Origin: CAZTLE01 sp964614415
GTDB lineage: Bacteria; Bacteroidota; Bacteroidia; Flavobacteriales; Flavobacteriaceae
Length of the DNA: 64,000 nt
Reading direction: 5' to 3'
Assembly: GCA_964614415.1 (NCBI GenBank)
Contig: CAZTLE010000001.1
Span: 15,401 to 79,400, forward strand
This document shows positions 26,332 through 35,279 of the stretch, in pieces. A program made the translations under genes and the position numbers. Under the pieces are notes generated by a model. The model was not told the origin of the DNA. It was given only the letters and a program-made list of their open reading frames with translations, and did no database searches. Position 1 is the first letter of the stretch. Every line of letters starts with the position of its first letter.

Positions 26332-27207
26332 CTAGTTCTTGGGTTTTCGGAAGCCATAACTTATCTGCTTCCAAAAACCCTTGGGAAACTTTTCATCACC
26401 TGGAAAGCCCAATTCGATAGTGCCGCTGTCCTCGGGGATGTAATTGGTCTTAAAGAGATAATCCCAAAGGCTCAAGCTAATTCCAAAGTTAACCCCATAT
26501 TTCCCCTCGGGAAGCACATAGGAGTGGTGGTAGAGGTGCATTACAGGATTGTTCAGAATATATTTTAACGGTCCCCAGGTAATCTTAATGTTGGAGTGAT
26601 TGAAATGTCCGATGGCGATAGCCAGGAAATGAACCACAAAGGCCTGAGTAGGTTCAAAACCACCCAGGATCATCACTGCAAAGACCTTAAGCGGTTTGTA
26701 CAGGATGTTCTCCATCCAGTGATATCGTAGATGGGCTGCAAACCCCATTTCCTTCACACTGTGGTGTACCTTGTGGTACTGCCACAGGACCGGAAATTTG
26801 TGAAGCATAATGTGTGTGAGCCACTGCACAAAGTCGGAAACAATAAAGAACACAGTGAGCTGCAACCACATAGGCCAATCCCTGATGTCTACGATAGCCA
26901 GTGATTCCATAGTAATATTGGCACCACCGAAGGCACGTTCGATGATGGCGTAAAATCCGCTTATGGCAATGGCGAAGACAAAGAAATTAAAGAACATATA
27001 GAATCCGTCCAGCCAAAAGTCCTTTCGGAAAACTGACTGTTCTTTTCGCCAGGGGAATGCAATTTCCAGGCCCCATACGAGCAGGGAAATAGCGATAAGC
27101 CCCCAGAAGTAGTTGGTATACCACGGAACATCAAAAAGTATCGAATTCCAGGTCCAGTCAATAGTACCTGAAATAGCATTCACAAAGGTGTCCCAATAGC
27201 TGTTCAT
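26332..27207 (-). CDS. Sterol desaturase/fatty acid hydroxylase family membrane protein
   Basis: 291 residues. Several hydrophobic helices and the family's histidine clusters: HIMLH (HxxxH), HKVHH (HxxHH), HFNHSNIKI and HLYHHSY (HxxHH), which bind a di-iron centre in integral membrane oxygenases of this family. Likely hydroxylates or desaturates a lipid or isoprenoid; the substrate cannot be told from sequence. Only one base separates it from the rhodanese gene upstream, so it belongs to the sulfite oxidase operon even though a functional link is not obvious. Confidence 0.9.
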   Translation of the reverse strand: MNSYWDTFVNAISGTIDWTWNSILFDVPWYTNYFWGLIAISLLVWGLEIAFPWRKEQSVFRKDFWLDGFYMFFNFFVFAIAISGFYAIIERAFGGANITMESLAIVDIRDWPMWLQLTVFFIVSDFVQWLTHIMLHKFPVLWQYHKVHHSVKEMGFAAHLRYHWMENILYKPLKVFAVMILGGFEPTQAFVVHFLAIAIGHFNHSNIKITWGPLKYILNNPVMHLYHHSYVLPEGKYGVNFGISLSLWDYLFKTNYIPEDSGTIELGFPGDEKFPKGFWKQISYGFRKPKN

Positions 27208-27208
27208 C

Positions 27209-28138
27209 TTATTCTAAAATTGTAGTTAGACTGTCCTTTTCGATTGGAAGATCGAAATAACTCCACTCTGTCCAGGATCCGTCATAATTTCGAACATTCG
27301 TATACCCAAGTATTTGAGTCAATACAAAGGTAGTGTGTGCGGAACGAACTCCCGAATGACAGTACGGAATTATGAGGTGATCTTTAGGAACATTTAACGT
27401 TCCGTAGACCTTTTTGAGCTCTTCGGTTGGCTTAAGTCGTCCATGATTATCGAAATCGACGGCCTCTTCCCAATCGATCCAGATGCTGCCGGGAATCCTA
27501 CCTCCTTTAAAGGCACCTTTCTTTTGTCTTTTACCGGTATATTCGTCCCAGCTGCGCGTATCGAGAATTAACGCTTTGTCCAAAGGCAGTTCCGACAATT
27601 CATCTTTAGAAATGTAGTATATCATTGTTGCTGGATTCCATGCGACTTCCTCGGGTAAGGGACAGGTTATTAACGTCGGGGTTATTTCAATGGCGCCGCC
27701 ATTATTTTTCCATGCTTCCAGCCCTCCGTTCAATACTTTGACATTGTCAAAACCATAGTTCTTCAGTATCCACCAAAATCTGGCAGCATCACAACCACCT
27801 CGATCGTCATAGACAATTACATTGTCTTTCGATGTTATACAGAGCTTGAGCAACTTTGAGTACACTGCGTCTCTTGATGCCATCATTCCACCATAGGGAT
27901 AGGATTGGTCTTCCATATCTGCCCTCCATATACTTTGTGCGTTTGGAAGATGTCCCAGATGGTAGTCGGATTCTCTTCTGAAATCTATAACCCGGGTATT
28001 ATAAAGAATGCTGTCGGTGAGTTCGGCTGGTTCGACAATATGAGACTCCGAAATGACTATTGGGTCCGGTTCTTTATCAGATTTACATGAAGAAACGAAC
28101 AAAACAATGGCAAATAACAGTTCAATCCTCCAACGCAT
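27209..28138 (-). CDS. Two-domain sulfurtransferase (rhodanese/thiosulfate sulfurtransferase type), lipoprotein
   Basis: 309 residues from ATG 28138; a TTG further up is less likely. Lipoprotein signal ELLFAIVLFVSSCKS. Two rhodanese domains: the first (about 30-150) is the inactive one (VYDDRGGCDAARFWW, VLNGGLEAW) and the second (about 180-300) carries the catalytic loop PYCHSGVRSAH (Cys260). Such enzymes transfer sulfane sulfur, for example from thiosulfate to cyanide or a thiol. Starts inside the cytochrome c gene (17-nt overlap). With the cytochrome and sulfite oxidase upstream it suggests periplasmic conversion of thiosulfate via sulfite to sulfate. Confidence 0.92.
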   Translation of the reverse strand: MRWRIELLFAIVLFVSSCKSDKEPDPIVISESHIVEPAELTDSILYNTRVIDFRRESDYHLGHLPNAQSIWRADMEDQSYPYGGMMASRDAVYSKLLKLCITSKDNVIVYDDRGGCDAARFWWILKNYGFDNVKVLNGGLEAWKNNGGAIEITPTLITCPLPEEVAWNPATMIYYISKDELSELPLDKALILDTRSWDEYTGKRQKKGAFKGGRIPGSIWIDWEEAVDFDNHGRLKPTEELKKVYGTLNVPKDHLIIPYCHSGVRSAHTTFVLTQILGYTNVRNYDGSWTEWSYFDLPIEKDSLTTILE

Positions 28139-28577
28139 ACCATTCGATGTTTTCAAGGTTCTGTCTCCGTCCCTTTTTTGTCGGAGCGTAATGCGTAGCG
28201 AGGTAGCTCACAATGATCGGTTCGTTATCACCCAGATCCCAAAGGTTCTGAGTTTCCTGCATCCAGCGAATGGTCGCCTCCCAGCGTTCTTTGGACATCC
28301 GGTTTTGAGTCACCAATTTGGCCGAATGACAATTCGTGCAGTTGTTTACTACTTCCATCAGACCCTCACCTTCTACAAAACCGGTACGTACGTGAATCCC
28401 GTTTTCAATGCGATCGTCCGTCTCTTCTTCAATGGCCACATATTCTTCGGAAGCCGATTGCGGATTGAGCATGACATATACCCCAAGAATTATAAACACC
28501 ACGATCATAGTGAGAAATGCAAACAATGCCTTGTACATGGCTTTCACACTCTCCCGAAAATTCTCTTGTTTATCCAT
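28122..28577 (-). CDS. Membrane-anchored monoheme cytochrome c
   Basis: 151 residues. One TM helix at about 17-38 (ALFAFLTMIVVFIILGVYVML), then a periplasmic domain with one heme site CTNCH (Cys80, Cys83, His84); NRMSKERW some 10 residues on may give the Met ligand. A single heme and small size resemble the cytochrome subunits of SorAB-type sulfite dehydrogenases. It is directly downstream of the sulfite oxidase-like gene (94-bp gap) and overlaps the rhodanese gene, so it probably takes electrons from sulfite oxidation. Confidence 0.9.
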   Translation of the reverse strand: MDKQENFRESVKAMYKALFAFLTMIVVFIILGVYVMLNPQSASEEYVAIEEETDDRIENGIHVRTGFVEGEGLMEVVNNCTNCHSAKLVTQNRMSKERWEATIRWMQETQNLWDLGDNEPIIVSYLATHYAPTKKGRRQNLENIEWYALED

Positions 28578-28623
28578 CTTGGTAATTGCCTATCTAAAAT
28601 GTTTTGTCATTTTTAAGTTTTTA

Positions 28624-28642
28624 CCCTGAGCTTGTCGAAGGG
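28624..28642. repeat. Dispersed palindromic repeat CCCTGAGCTTGTCGAAGGG
   Basis: A 19-bp interrupted palindrome in the gap between the sulfite oxidase and cytochrome genes. I recognise it as a widespread intergenic element in Bacteroidota. A related copy, interrupted by extra sequence, lies at 61426-61463. Confidence 0.6.
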
Positions 28643-28671
28643 TGGAATTTGAGATTTGGAGTTTGTCACCT

Positions 28672-29892
28672 TCAGGTGACTTTTATCGCTATTCGATGAC
28701 ATGCATTATTCAGATACCCTTTGGGATTCCATCCCGGAAGAACCATGGGCTGACTTTTTCCGTTGGAATCGGTCGCACGACTCCATACTTCGTAATACCC
28801 TTTTTTGGGAAACTGTATTGATGCCTTGAAATGCTGCCATGCTAATCGGTTTACGGGCTTTTCCAACGTACAGGATTTCCAGGTACTACCAAAGTCAATA
28901 GAGTATTCAACTTTAATCACTTCCAGTTCTCCGGCCCAGGCATGCCCTCGAATATTCAATGTCTTTCCGGAAGACAGCATAGCGCCCGACTTCGGATAAG
29001 TAATGAGCGATTTCACCGGCATGGATTCGATGATACACATGCCTTCGTCTGCAACGGTATCACCCGGGGCGACCGTTTCACAGGGGACACGATATGAAGT
29101 ACCGGTCATTTTGGCCCCGTCGTGTACTTTATTGCGTACGCTTATCCCGTTAATCCACTTTCCGGAAGCCGAAGCCGGCCAGCCACCCGCCACCAATCGC
29201 AGGGGATACCCATGTGCCAGGGGAATATCGGCGCCGTTCATTTGAAAGGCCAGAAGGGTTTCATCCTGCATAGCTTTTTCGATAGGAACACCACGTGAGA
29301 TCGGTTCTTTTTTGGGATCACCGCTCAAATGCATATCGGCCGCGTGATATCCAATATATACTGCGTTACTTTTGATGCCCACGTCCTGCAACACATCGCG
29401 TAATCGCACACCGGTCCAGTTGGCACATGACACAGCGCCTACCGTCCACTGGTTCCCTTTGGCAGGAGGGTCGAATTCGCTACGGCCATTACCCCCGCAT
29501 TCCAGGGTGAGCTGATACGTGTGTTGCTGGAATCGGGTTTTTAGGTCGTTTAACGAATAGGTCTTTGACTGATTTACGGACTCCCCATCGAAAGTTATCG
29601 TCCAGTTCGCCGCATCTATGTTTTGCGGAATGATCCCATTGTTTCGAATGAACATAAAGGGATTGGTAGTGACCTTTTCATCCAACAGATGTGCCTGAGC
29701 CTCTATATTCCAGGGGCGGTCGTTCAACACCACCATGCGTTTGTCCTTACTGAACAGTTTGAACGGATCAGGATCCTGAAGCCCAATGGGAGTGTACCCT
29801 TCCGGTAGGAGATGGCCAAAGACCACGTCTGCACCTAATACCGCAGTGAATGTTGCGAGTGCACTTTTTTTGATGAAGTTCCGTCTTTTCAT
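28672..29892 (-). CDS. Sulfite oxidase-family molybdopterin oxidoreductase
   Basis: 406 residues. The N-terminus MKRRNFIKKSALATF is a twin-arginine type signal. The oxidoreductase molybdopterin-binding domain includes the Mo-ligand cysteine in LTLECGGNGRS (Cys132), VGAVSCANWTGVRLRDVL, and HGYPLRLVAGGW; a Mo-co dimerisation-type Ig domain follows (VIKVEYSIDFGSTW, YEVWSRATDSNG). The enzyme uses Moco without dinucleotide and oxidises sulfite to sulfate; a related activity on another substrate cannot be excluded. First gene of a five-gene minus-strand operon. A perfect 7-bp inverted repeat (GTCACCT/AGGTGAC, 28665-28680) spans its stop codon. Confidence 0.93.
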   Translation of the reverse strand: MKRRNFIKKSALATFTAVLGADVVFGHLLPEGYTPIGLQDPDPFKLFSKDKRMVVLNDRPWNIEAQAHLLDEKVTTNPFMFIRNNGIIPQNIDAANWTITFDGESVNQSKTYSLNDLKTRFQQHTYQLTLECGGNGRSEFDPPAKGNQWTVGAVSCANWTGVRLRDVLQDVGIKSNAVYIGYHAADMHLSGDPKKEPISRGVPIEKAMQDETLLAFQMNGADIPLAHGYPLRLVAGGWPASASGKWINGISVRNKVHDGAKMTGTSYRVPCETVAPGDTVADEGMCIIESMPVKSLITYPKSGAMLSSGKTLNIRGHAWAGELEVIKVEYSIDFGSTWKSCTLEKPVNRLAWQHFKASIQFPKKGYYEVWSRATDSNGKSQPMVLPGWNPKGYLNNACHRIAIKVT

Positions 29893-29954
29893 GAATTTGA
29901 GACAAGAAGATCATCAAAAGTAAGAATTAATTCAGCATCTGCTCAAAGATGCAA

Positions 29955-30608
29955 TTATTCAGTAGGAGGGGTCATTATTTTGTAACCCTTAAGTGCAAAA
30001 GGAAGCACCACAACCTGAACAATGGCAATTATGACTCCAATCTGATCGCTTAACTCATGGCTTTCTCCGGTTCGTAACAGTATGGCCTGGAGGGGTATTG
30101 GAAGCAGAATGAGCAAGGTCCAGATCCTGTTCTTTTTCACCCATTGCGCATTAAAGGGACGACCCCTGTCCTGAATGATGAAATAGATCATGGCCGCCAA
30201 AAGCAAAGTCACAGCCGGGACAATAACGTATGAGAGATCCAGATGAATTCCCAGGGTGTCTCCATGGAACTCGTAGCCACCTCCCAGGAAAACCTGGTAC
30301 AGGCTGTTCGTAAAGATGAAGCCATACCACAATAGTCCCAGTGTGTAAAATATGATGCGTTTGCCAGTCCAGTACATGGACCACATAAGAAAGAAACCTA
30401 TGGCGAAATTAATCACCAGGTAATAGTAGTCAGTTGATAACCCTGCTCCGCTAAATGTGAGGCCATAGAAACTTGTGCCCCATCGATAGGATTCCCCGTC
30501 GCATAACGATCGAAGAAACGGTAACCAGGTAGTTATAAACGTGAGAGCGGTTACGAACAGAAACCAGCTTAGTAGATTGAAAAATCTTTGATTGGTAATT
30601 TTTTTCAT
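29955..30608 (-). CDS. Integral membrane protein of unknown function
   Basis: 217 residues with about six hydrophobic helices (for example FFNLLSWFLFVTALTFITTW, YYLVINFAIGFFLMWSMYW, IIFYTLGLLWYGFIF, YVIVPAVTLLLAAMIYFII, IWTLLILLPIPLQAILL, IGVIIAIVQVVVLPFAL) and short charged loops. No motif of a known transporter or enzyme is seen. Starts with ATG at 30608; stop lies 62 nt upstream of the sulfite oxidase gene, so it may head that operon. Confidence 0.75.
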   Translation of the reverse strand: MKKITNQRFFNLLSWFLFVTALTFITTWLPFLRSLCDGESYRWGTSFYGLTFSGAGLSTDYYYLVINFAIGFFLMWSMYWTGKRIIFYTLGLLWYGFIFTNSLYQVFLGGGYEFHGDTLGIHLDLSYVIVPAVTLLLAAMIYFIIQDRGRPFNAQWVKKNRIWTLLILLPIPLQAILLRTGESHELSDQIGVIIAIVQVVVLPFALKGYKIMTPPTE

Positions 30609-30910
30609 GTGCTGTCTTTAAAAAAAAGACAATACATTGTAGCTTTTGTTACAGGACAACAAAAAAGGGGAAAGTTGTCTTTCCCCTTTTTAGCGTTCTT
30701 GTCACATCGATTGAGTTTAAGATGGTCTTCACCTCGAAGTCCTCACAATAAGATGAACGCTCTATAGCAATTTTTTCTCTTCACAATAAAACTACCACTA
30801 ACTTGTAGGGTAAAGGTGAAATCCGATAAATGTTTTCTTATCTTACCTTTGATTTAAGACCTGGGAAAAGGTCATATTTATTACGTAAATAGCTTGAAAA
30901 TGAATGTGTT
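30609..30910. other. Divergent intergenic region with a terminator-like hairpin
   Basis: 302 bp between the membrane protein (minus) and the NTF2-like protein (plus). Holds the hairpin at 30661-30691, a small hairpin at 30612-30631 (TGTCTTT/AAAGACA), a -7-like TACCTTTG at 30844-30851 with no TTG at normal spacing, and GACCT/AGGTC (30858-30873) near the presumed 5' end of the plus-strand mRNA. Confidence 0.5.
30661..30691. terminator. Bidirectional terminator-like hairpin without an upstream gene
   Basis: AAAAAGGGGAAAG, a 4-nt loop, and CTTTCCCCTTTTT make a perfect stem with A and T tracts on both strands. It is upstream of both flanking genes, so it is not a normal gene end. On the minus strand it lies in the leader of the membrane protein gene and could act as an attenuator; alternatively it ends an unannotated small transcript. 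Confidence 0.6.
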
Positions 30911-31411
30911 ATGAAAAAAGTGTTGTTTGTTGTTTTTTTAATGAGCGTTCTAACTCTAAATGCTCAGGAAACGAAATGGGATGCTACTATTGCTTCACAG
31001 GTGGACGAGCAGATATGGGAACCCTTTAAACAATCGTACGCCTCGGGGGACTATGAAACCTTCAACAGTTTACATACCGATGAGGTTATGCGCATCTCTC
31101 CGCGTGGGATTCGGATCGGAGAAGAATACAGGGAATCCAATGAGCGTAGCTTTCAAAAACCTAACAGAACTCCCCGTACGATTGATTTTCGGTTCGAGCA
31201 TCGTATTTATGCGGGTACTATGGGATACGAGGTAGGATATTATAAGATGGTCACTAAGAAACCGGGACAGGATCCCGAACATCATTACGCTCGCTTTAGT
31301 GTGGTCTTGCACAAAGTGGACGGTACCTGGAAGATTGCCCAGGACTGGGATATCGATACCATTAACGGAGTGGATGTAACGGAAGATGACTTCAATCGGT
31401 TGGACAACTAG
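30911..31411 (+). CDS. Secreted NTF2-like (DUF4440/SnoaL-type) protein
   Basis: 166 residues with signal peptide MKKVLFVVFLMSVLTLNAQ. The mature part has the NTF2-like layout: a helix with WEPFKQSYASGDYETFNSLH, then a curved sheet and the terminal strands YARFSVVLHKVDGTWKIAQDWD. The family binds small ligands or catalyses diverse reactions; no active-site set is obvious. It faces the end of the secretion gene cluster with only a 6-bp gap to the convergent gene. Confidence 0.82.
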   Translation: MKKVLFVVFLMSVLTLNAQETKWDATIASQVDEQIWEPFKQSYASGDYETFNSLHTDEVMRISPRGIRIGEEYRESNERSFQKPNRTPRTIDFRFEHRIYAGTMGYEVGYYKMVTKKPGQDPEHHYARFSVVLHKVDGTWKIAQDWDIDTINGVDVTEDDFNRLDN

Positions 31412-31417
31412 CTCCTT

Positions 31418-31942
31418 TTAGTTTTGCCTTGACATGATGCTTTCCAGGATGACTGTGCATAACAGATAGTCCTTTCGTTTTCGGTAATCTCTTTTTCTGT
31501 TGAAATTTACATGTACTACTTTTCCGTAGTTGTATCGCTGTTCCAGATCAAATAATACTTGTTGCATATCGTTGAATGCACCTTTTAATGTAAAGCGATA
31601 TGAAGTAACAGAAACACCATTTTCGGTATAGATATGCGGTTCGTTGAATTCGGAAATAACAAAATTGCGTTCTTCCGCCGAAGCATTCAATACATCCAGC
31701 AAATTGTTCTGAATGGAGTTGCTCTTGATATTGTTCTTCTGAAGAATGGAATCGGCAAAATGTTCCCGAGCATTCAAAGTAGCGCTAAGGCCGGACAGGT
31801 TTCCAAAAGTGGTCGTTTCTTCTTCAAGCGCTCGCACCTGGTTACGCGAAGCCAGGGTCTTGGAGAAGGCCATGCGATACGAGAGGATGAGCAACAGGGC
31901 AAATCCAAGGATAAGCAGTATGTTCTTATTGCGCTGTGTCAT
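31418..31942 (-). CDS. GspM/PilO-like inner-membrane assembly protein
   Basis: 174 residues: one N-terminal TM helix (ILLILGFALLLILSYRMAF, about 8-26), a coiled-coil segment, and a small periplasmic ferredoxin-like domain (VTSYRFTLKGAFNDMQQVLFDLEQRY). This size and layout are those of GspM/PilO, which pair with GspL/PilN. The gene overlaps the L-like gene by 17 nt and is last in the minus-strand secretion cluster. Identified by layout and context; sequence conservation is low in this family. Confidence 0.75.
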   Translation of the reverse strand: MTQRNKNILLILGFALLLILSYRMAFSKTLASRNQVRALEEETTTFGNLSGLSATLNAREHFADSILQKNNIKSNSIQNNLLDVLNASAEERNFVISEFNEPHIYTENGVSVTSYRFTLKGAFNDMQQVLFDLEQRYNYGKVVHVNFNRKRDYRKRKDYLLCTVILESIMSRQN

Positions 31943-33134
31943 TCTTTAGCAAAAAACGAATTGAAAAACCGGTTTGCGATCCTTGTGCGGTCCCGTATTC
32001 GGTTACTGTGATATGATCTACCCAGGATTGGGATTCCATGAGGGCTATCCAGTCGGAAAACTCTGAATTGTCCAGGCTTTCTCCGCTCACCAGAAGTTCT
32101 TCAGGAGTCATCTCGATCTTCTTATCAGGCCGAATACTTCGCGACAGGGGTTGAAATTGAATTTCAGTGAATCGCACGGAACCGGGCTTTTGGGCCACAA
32201 TGCGGTTTATATAATAGGAACTTTTGGAGCTTCCCGTATTGAGTATGTTTTCAACGATCTGCTCCTTGGCTTCCACGGCCTGTTGTTTCGCGACAAAGGC
32301 TTCTTTCTGATTTTTCAGCAAAGACACCTGTTCCTGGAGGGTTTGCTGTTTCGAAAAATAAGAATTGAAAGCCCAGGCATTTCCCAAAAGGAAGATCAGA
32401 AGTATGCCAATGCCCACAGCAATTCCCTTTCTGAAGAAATTCTTTTGTTTGTACTGTTGATCAAGTGCTCTGTTTTCAGAAGCAAAATTGATCGCTGTCT
32501 TTGTCTCAGATACATACTGAAAGAGATCTCCGGCAGCCGGAAGGTAGACATTCGAGATCGTAATATCGTCCAATTGGTAGTTCCGTGATTCTTTTGAATT
32601 CACCTGTGAAAATCCCTGAATGCCCTCATCTCCGATCAACACACCGTGTCTTGCGGTTTGAATTCGGGGTTCGTTTAAGAACGGGGTGAGTCCCGTAAGT
32701 GATGAAAACCCCAGGTGGAATCCGAGGATATGGATTTTTTGTTTTTCCAGTTCTTTCAGCAGGGAGTCTACATAGTCCTTTCTGCAAACGGATACGAAAC
32801 ACCGATTTTGGGAAGGAAGTACCTCGTAATAGAACTCAGACAATGACAAGCCCGGAAAGGCTTGAGACAGTGCTTTCTGATCATTACCCGAATAAGGTGC
32901 TTCTTTAATAAGCACATGCGCATTGTTTACACTGAGGTAGGCATGCTGATGGCCTGAGACCTTTGTTTTAAGATTGGAAAGCGAAGATGCCTCGTAATAT
33001 TCCAGGTTCTTGAACTCGCCTTTGCTCTTTTTGGCGGTAACCGCATACCAGACATCCTCTGTCTGGGAAGAAGTGAGTTCAATACCACAATAGGTATTGC
33101 CATAGAACCAATATGATCGCAACCGGTCTATCAT
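31926..33134 (-). CDS. GspL/PilM-PilN-like assembly protein
   Basis: 402 residues from ATG 33134, whose first base is also the last base of the secretin stop (TAATG); an upstream in-frame start would run deep into the secretin gene. The N-terminal about 240 residues are cytosolic and resemble the degenerate actin-like domain of GspL/PilM; one TM helix follows (GIAVGIGILLIFLLGNAWAF), then a coiled coil and a PilN-type ferredoxin-like domain (FTEIQFQPL, ELLVSGESLDNSEFSDWIALME). It should link the ATPase to the inner-membrane platform. Confidence 0.78.
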   Translation of the reverse strand: MIDRLRSYWFYGNTYCGIELTSSQTEDVWYAVTAKKSKGEFKNLEYYEASSLSNLKTKVSGHQHAYLSVNNAHVLIKEAPYSGNDQKALSQAFPGLSLSEFYYEVLPSQNRCFVSVCRKDYVDSLLKELEKQKIHILGFHLGFSSLTGLTPFLNEPRIQTARHGVLIGDEGIQGFSQVNSKESRNYQLDDITISNVYLPAAGDLFQYVSETKTAINFASENRALDQQYKQKNFFRKGIAVGIGILLIFLLGNAWAFNSYFSKQQTLQEQVSLLKNQKEAFVAKQQAVEAKEQIVENILNTGSSKSSYYINRIVAQKPGSVRFTEIQFQPLSRSIRPDKKIEMTPEELLVSGESLDNSEFSDWIALMESQSWVDHITVTEYGTAQGSQTGFSIRFLLKNDTAQ

Positions 33135-35272
33135 TAGTATATCACAGTGGGTTTGATAAGTACGTTTAGCTTCCGTTTGGTATCTTCTCGTCGTTTCTTG
33201 CTGAACAACCACTTGATGACAGGGATACGCGCAAGTAGCGGTACACCGCTGCCCGAATCGTCTTTACGGGTTTCTTCGATACCCCCCAGGATGGCCACAT
33301 CCTGATCGCGCATGCGGATGATGGATGAGAACTCCCGGCTGTTAATACCCGGAGGAGCATCTTCGGCGATGCGCTCTCCGTTGAATGCCGATTGGATCAC
33401 CTGGATGTCCAGGGTAATCTCTCCGTCTCCTGCTACGAAAGGCATGATCTCTATGGCCAGCTCGGCGTCAATGGGCACATAGTTGGTAATTTCGGAAGTG
33501 GCCGGTACCTGCGCTCCGAAGAAATTCTGTTGCGTAATTGCGTAGTAGGAAGTTTGTCCGCTGGATAAATACGCTTTGTGACCATTGATGGTACTGAGTT
33601 TAGGGGTAGACAAAACCTTAATGAATCCGTTGGACTCCATTGCTTTGATATCCAGGTAGAATTCAGGAACTACTTTCCCCAGGTTCAGGGAACCAAATCC
33701 ATCAAAACTTCCAATGATGCGATTCACCTGATCGGCCCCCAGGCGAATGTCAGTTGACGGATAGACGGCGCCTACGGTTTTGGATGGTTCTTCACCCAGA
33801 CCGAAGGAGATTCCGGTTTCCACGATCGCACTCCGGTTTACCTCCAGGATCATAACTTCGATAAGGATCACCGGTACCGGTTTGTCGATATTCTTAACGA
33901 AGTTTTTGAAACGCTCCACTTTAACACCGGGCCCGCTAACGATAAAACTGTTTAGCTCGGCATCCACCGTGATCTCAAGGCCGTCTTTGATGTCGGCAGG
34001 GATGATCTCTTCGATGGAAGTGATCTCCGATTCGGTATTTGTCCGGGTGGAGCCTCCGGGAACGTTATTCTGATTTCTATTATTGAAATTAGAATTGCCT
34101 CCCAGAGTATTGAAATTGGTAAATGAAGTATTCACATTGGTCCGGCCGGCCCGGCGTTGTCCGGTACCCGACGGATTGGAAAGCTGTTTGATAGACCGAT
34201 GCATCAGGGTTACCATTTCGATCTGCTTGAGGGAAAGCTGATCTTCGGTTCCGAAATAATACATGTCCCCGTCTTTTTTATAGGTATAGCGAACAGGAGT
34301 GCCCTCCGATCTCCCATTTGAACCCTCCGAAACCGAAGTAGCACTTCCTGGTCCGCTTTCAAAAATTTTATCTAGAAGTAAGTCAAACGATATGTCCTCG
34401 GCAGTGACCGTAGCCATACCGGCATTGTCAAGGGGTGAAGCTGTAAATATGTCCAGTTTCAGGTCTTCTCCCAGTGTGTAGATCACATCGGCCACCGGAG
34501 TGTTTTGAAAGTCAACACTCACTTTTCGGGTCAAAGTGTCAAGTATTTGATAATAAAATGCAGTACGTGGTCTGCGCGTGGGACGTGAAGCCACAGCACC
34601 TTCACCTCCGGTTGTATTGTTCACAAAGGCAGCATCGAACACGTAGAACCCGTCTCGTGATTTGTTGAGTATCAGGTTATTGGATTCCGCCAGTTTCTGC
34701 AATGCGATGTCGAACGGTACATCATTGAGGTACAGGGTAAGGGGTGTCGCTTCTATCTCTGGCGAGTACAACAGATTTTTGCCGGAGACATCCATGATCT
34801 TTCGGAATACCTTTTCCAGTCTGTCGTTCTTTAGGTCAAGATTCATGAGACCTGTGGCAGGAGTATACACGGCGTTGATCGGTTTTTCCGTAAGTTCTGC
34901 CGGAGGCTCCACATACCTGCTGAAAGACATGATATTCCCGGTGAAATCAATATCCAGGCCATATTCCTTGACCAGAAAAATGAGAATGTCACTTACCGCC
35001 ACATTGGGAAAATGGTTGATAATGGTCACTGATTCCAGTTCGGAGGCCACGTTGATGTTCAGGTTGTGGACTTTGGATATGGCCAGCAGGAAATTGGACA
35101 CCGAAGTTTGTGAAATATTAATATTCAGGGTCTCATCGAGGCCCGGGGTATCTACTTTGAGTATCTCCAGTTGATTCCGAAGATTGATAATCCGTTCAGG
35201 GTCTTTCTGTGACCAGCCGGATGTCGCAAAGCAGCATAAAATAACGAGTAATAAGAGGGTTCGTTTCATCAT
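33134..35272 (-). CDS. Secretin (GspD/PilQ family)
   Basis: 712 residues with signal peptide (LLLLVILCCFATSGWSQ). Two N-terminal STN/N-type domains (about 45-120 and 150-220) are followed by a linker and the conserved C-terminal secretin barrel, about 455-712: VPVILIEVMILEVNRS, IKVLSTPKLSTINGHKAY, and the signature VAILGGIEETRK...GVPLLARIPVIKWLF. It should form the outer-membrane gate. A long low-complexity linker (about 380-420, rich in Asn/Thr/Gly) is present. Coupled to the L-like gene by a one-base overlap; 7 nt from the ATPase gene. Confidence 0.95.
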   Translation of the reverse strand: MMKRTLLLLVILCCFATSGWSQKDPERIINLRNQLEILKVDTPGLDETLNINISQTSVSNFLLAISKVHNLNINVASELESVTIINHFPNVAVSDILIFLVKEYGLDIDFTGNIMSFSRYVEPPAELTEKPINAVYTPATGLMNLDLKNDRLEKVFRKIMDVSGKNLLYSPEIEATPLTLYLNDVPFDIALQKLAESNNLILNKSRDGFYVFDAAFVNNTTGGEGAVASRPTRRPRTAFYYQILDTLTRKVSVDFQNTPVADVIYTLGEDLKLDIFTASPLDNAGMATVTAEDISFDLLLDKIFESGPGSATSVSEGSNGRSEGTPVRYTYKKDGDMYYFGTEDQLSLKQIEMVTLMHRSIKQLSNPSGTGQRRAGRTNVNTSFTNFNTLGGNSNFNNRNQNNVPGGSTRTNTESEITSIEEIIPADIKDGLEITVDAELNSFIVSGPGVKVERFKNFVKNIDKPVPVILIEVMILEVNRSAIVETGISFGLGEEPSKTVGAVYPSTDIRLGADQVNRIIGSFDGFGSLNLGKVVPEFYLDIKAMESNGFIKVLSTPKLSTINGHKAYLSSGQTSYYAITQQNFFGAQVPATSEITNYVPIDAELAIEIMPFVAGDGEITLDIQVIQSAFNGERIAEDAPPGINSREFSSIIRMRDQDVAILGGIEETRKDDSGSGVPLLARIPVIKWLFSKKRREDTKRKLNVLIKPTVIY

Positions 35273-35279
35273 TCGTTCT

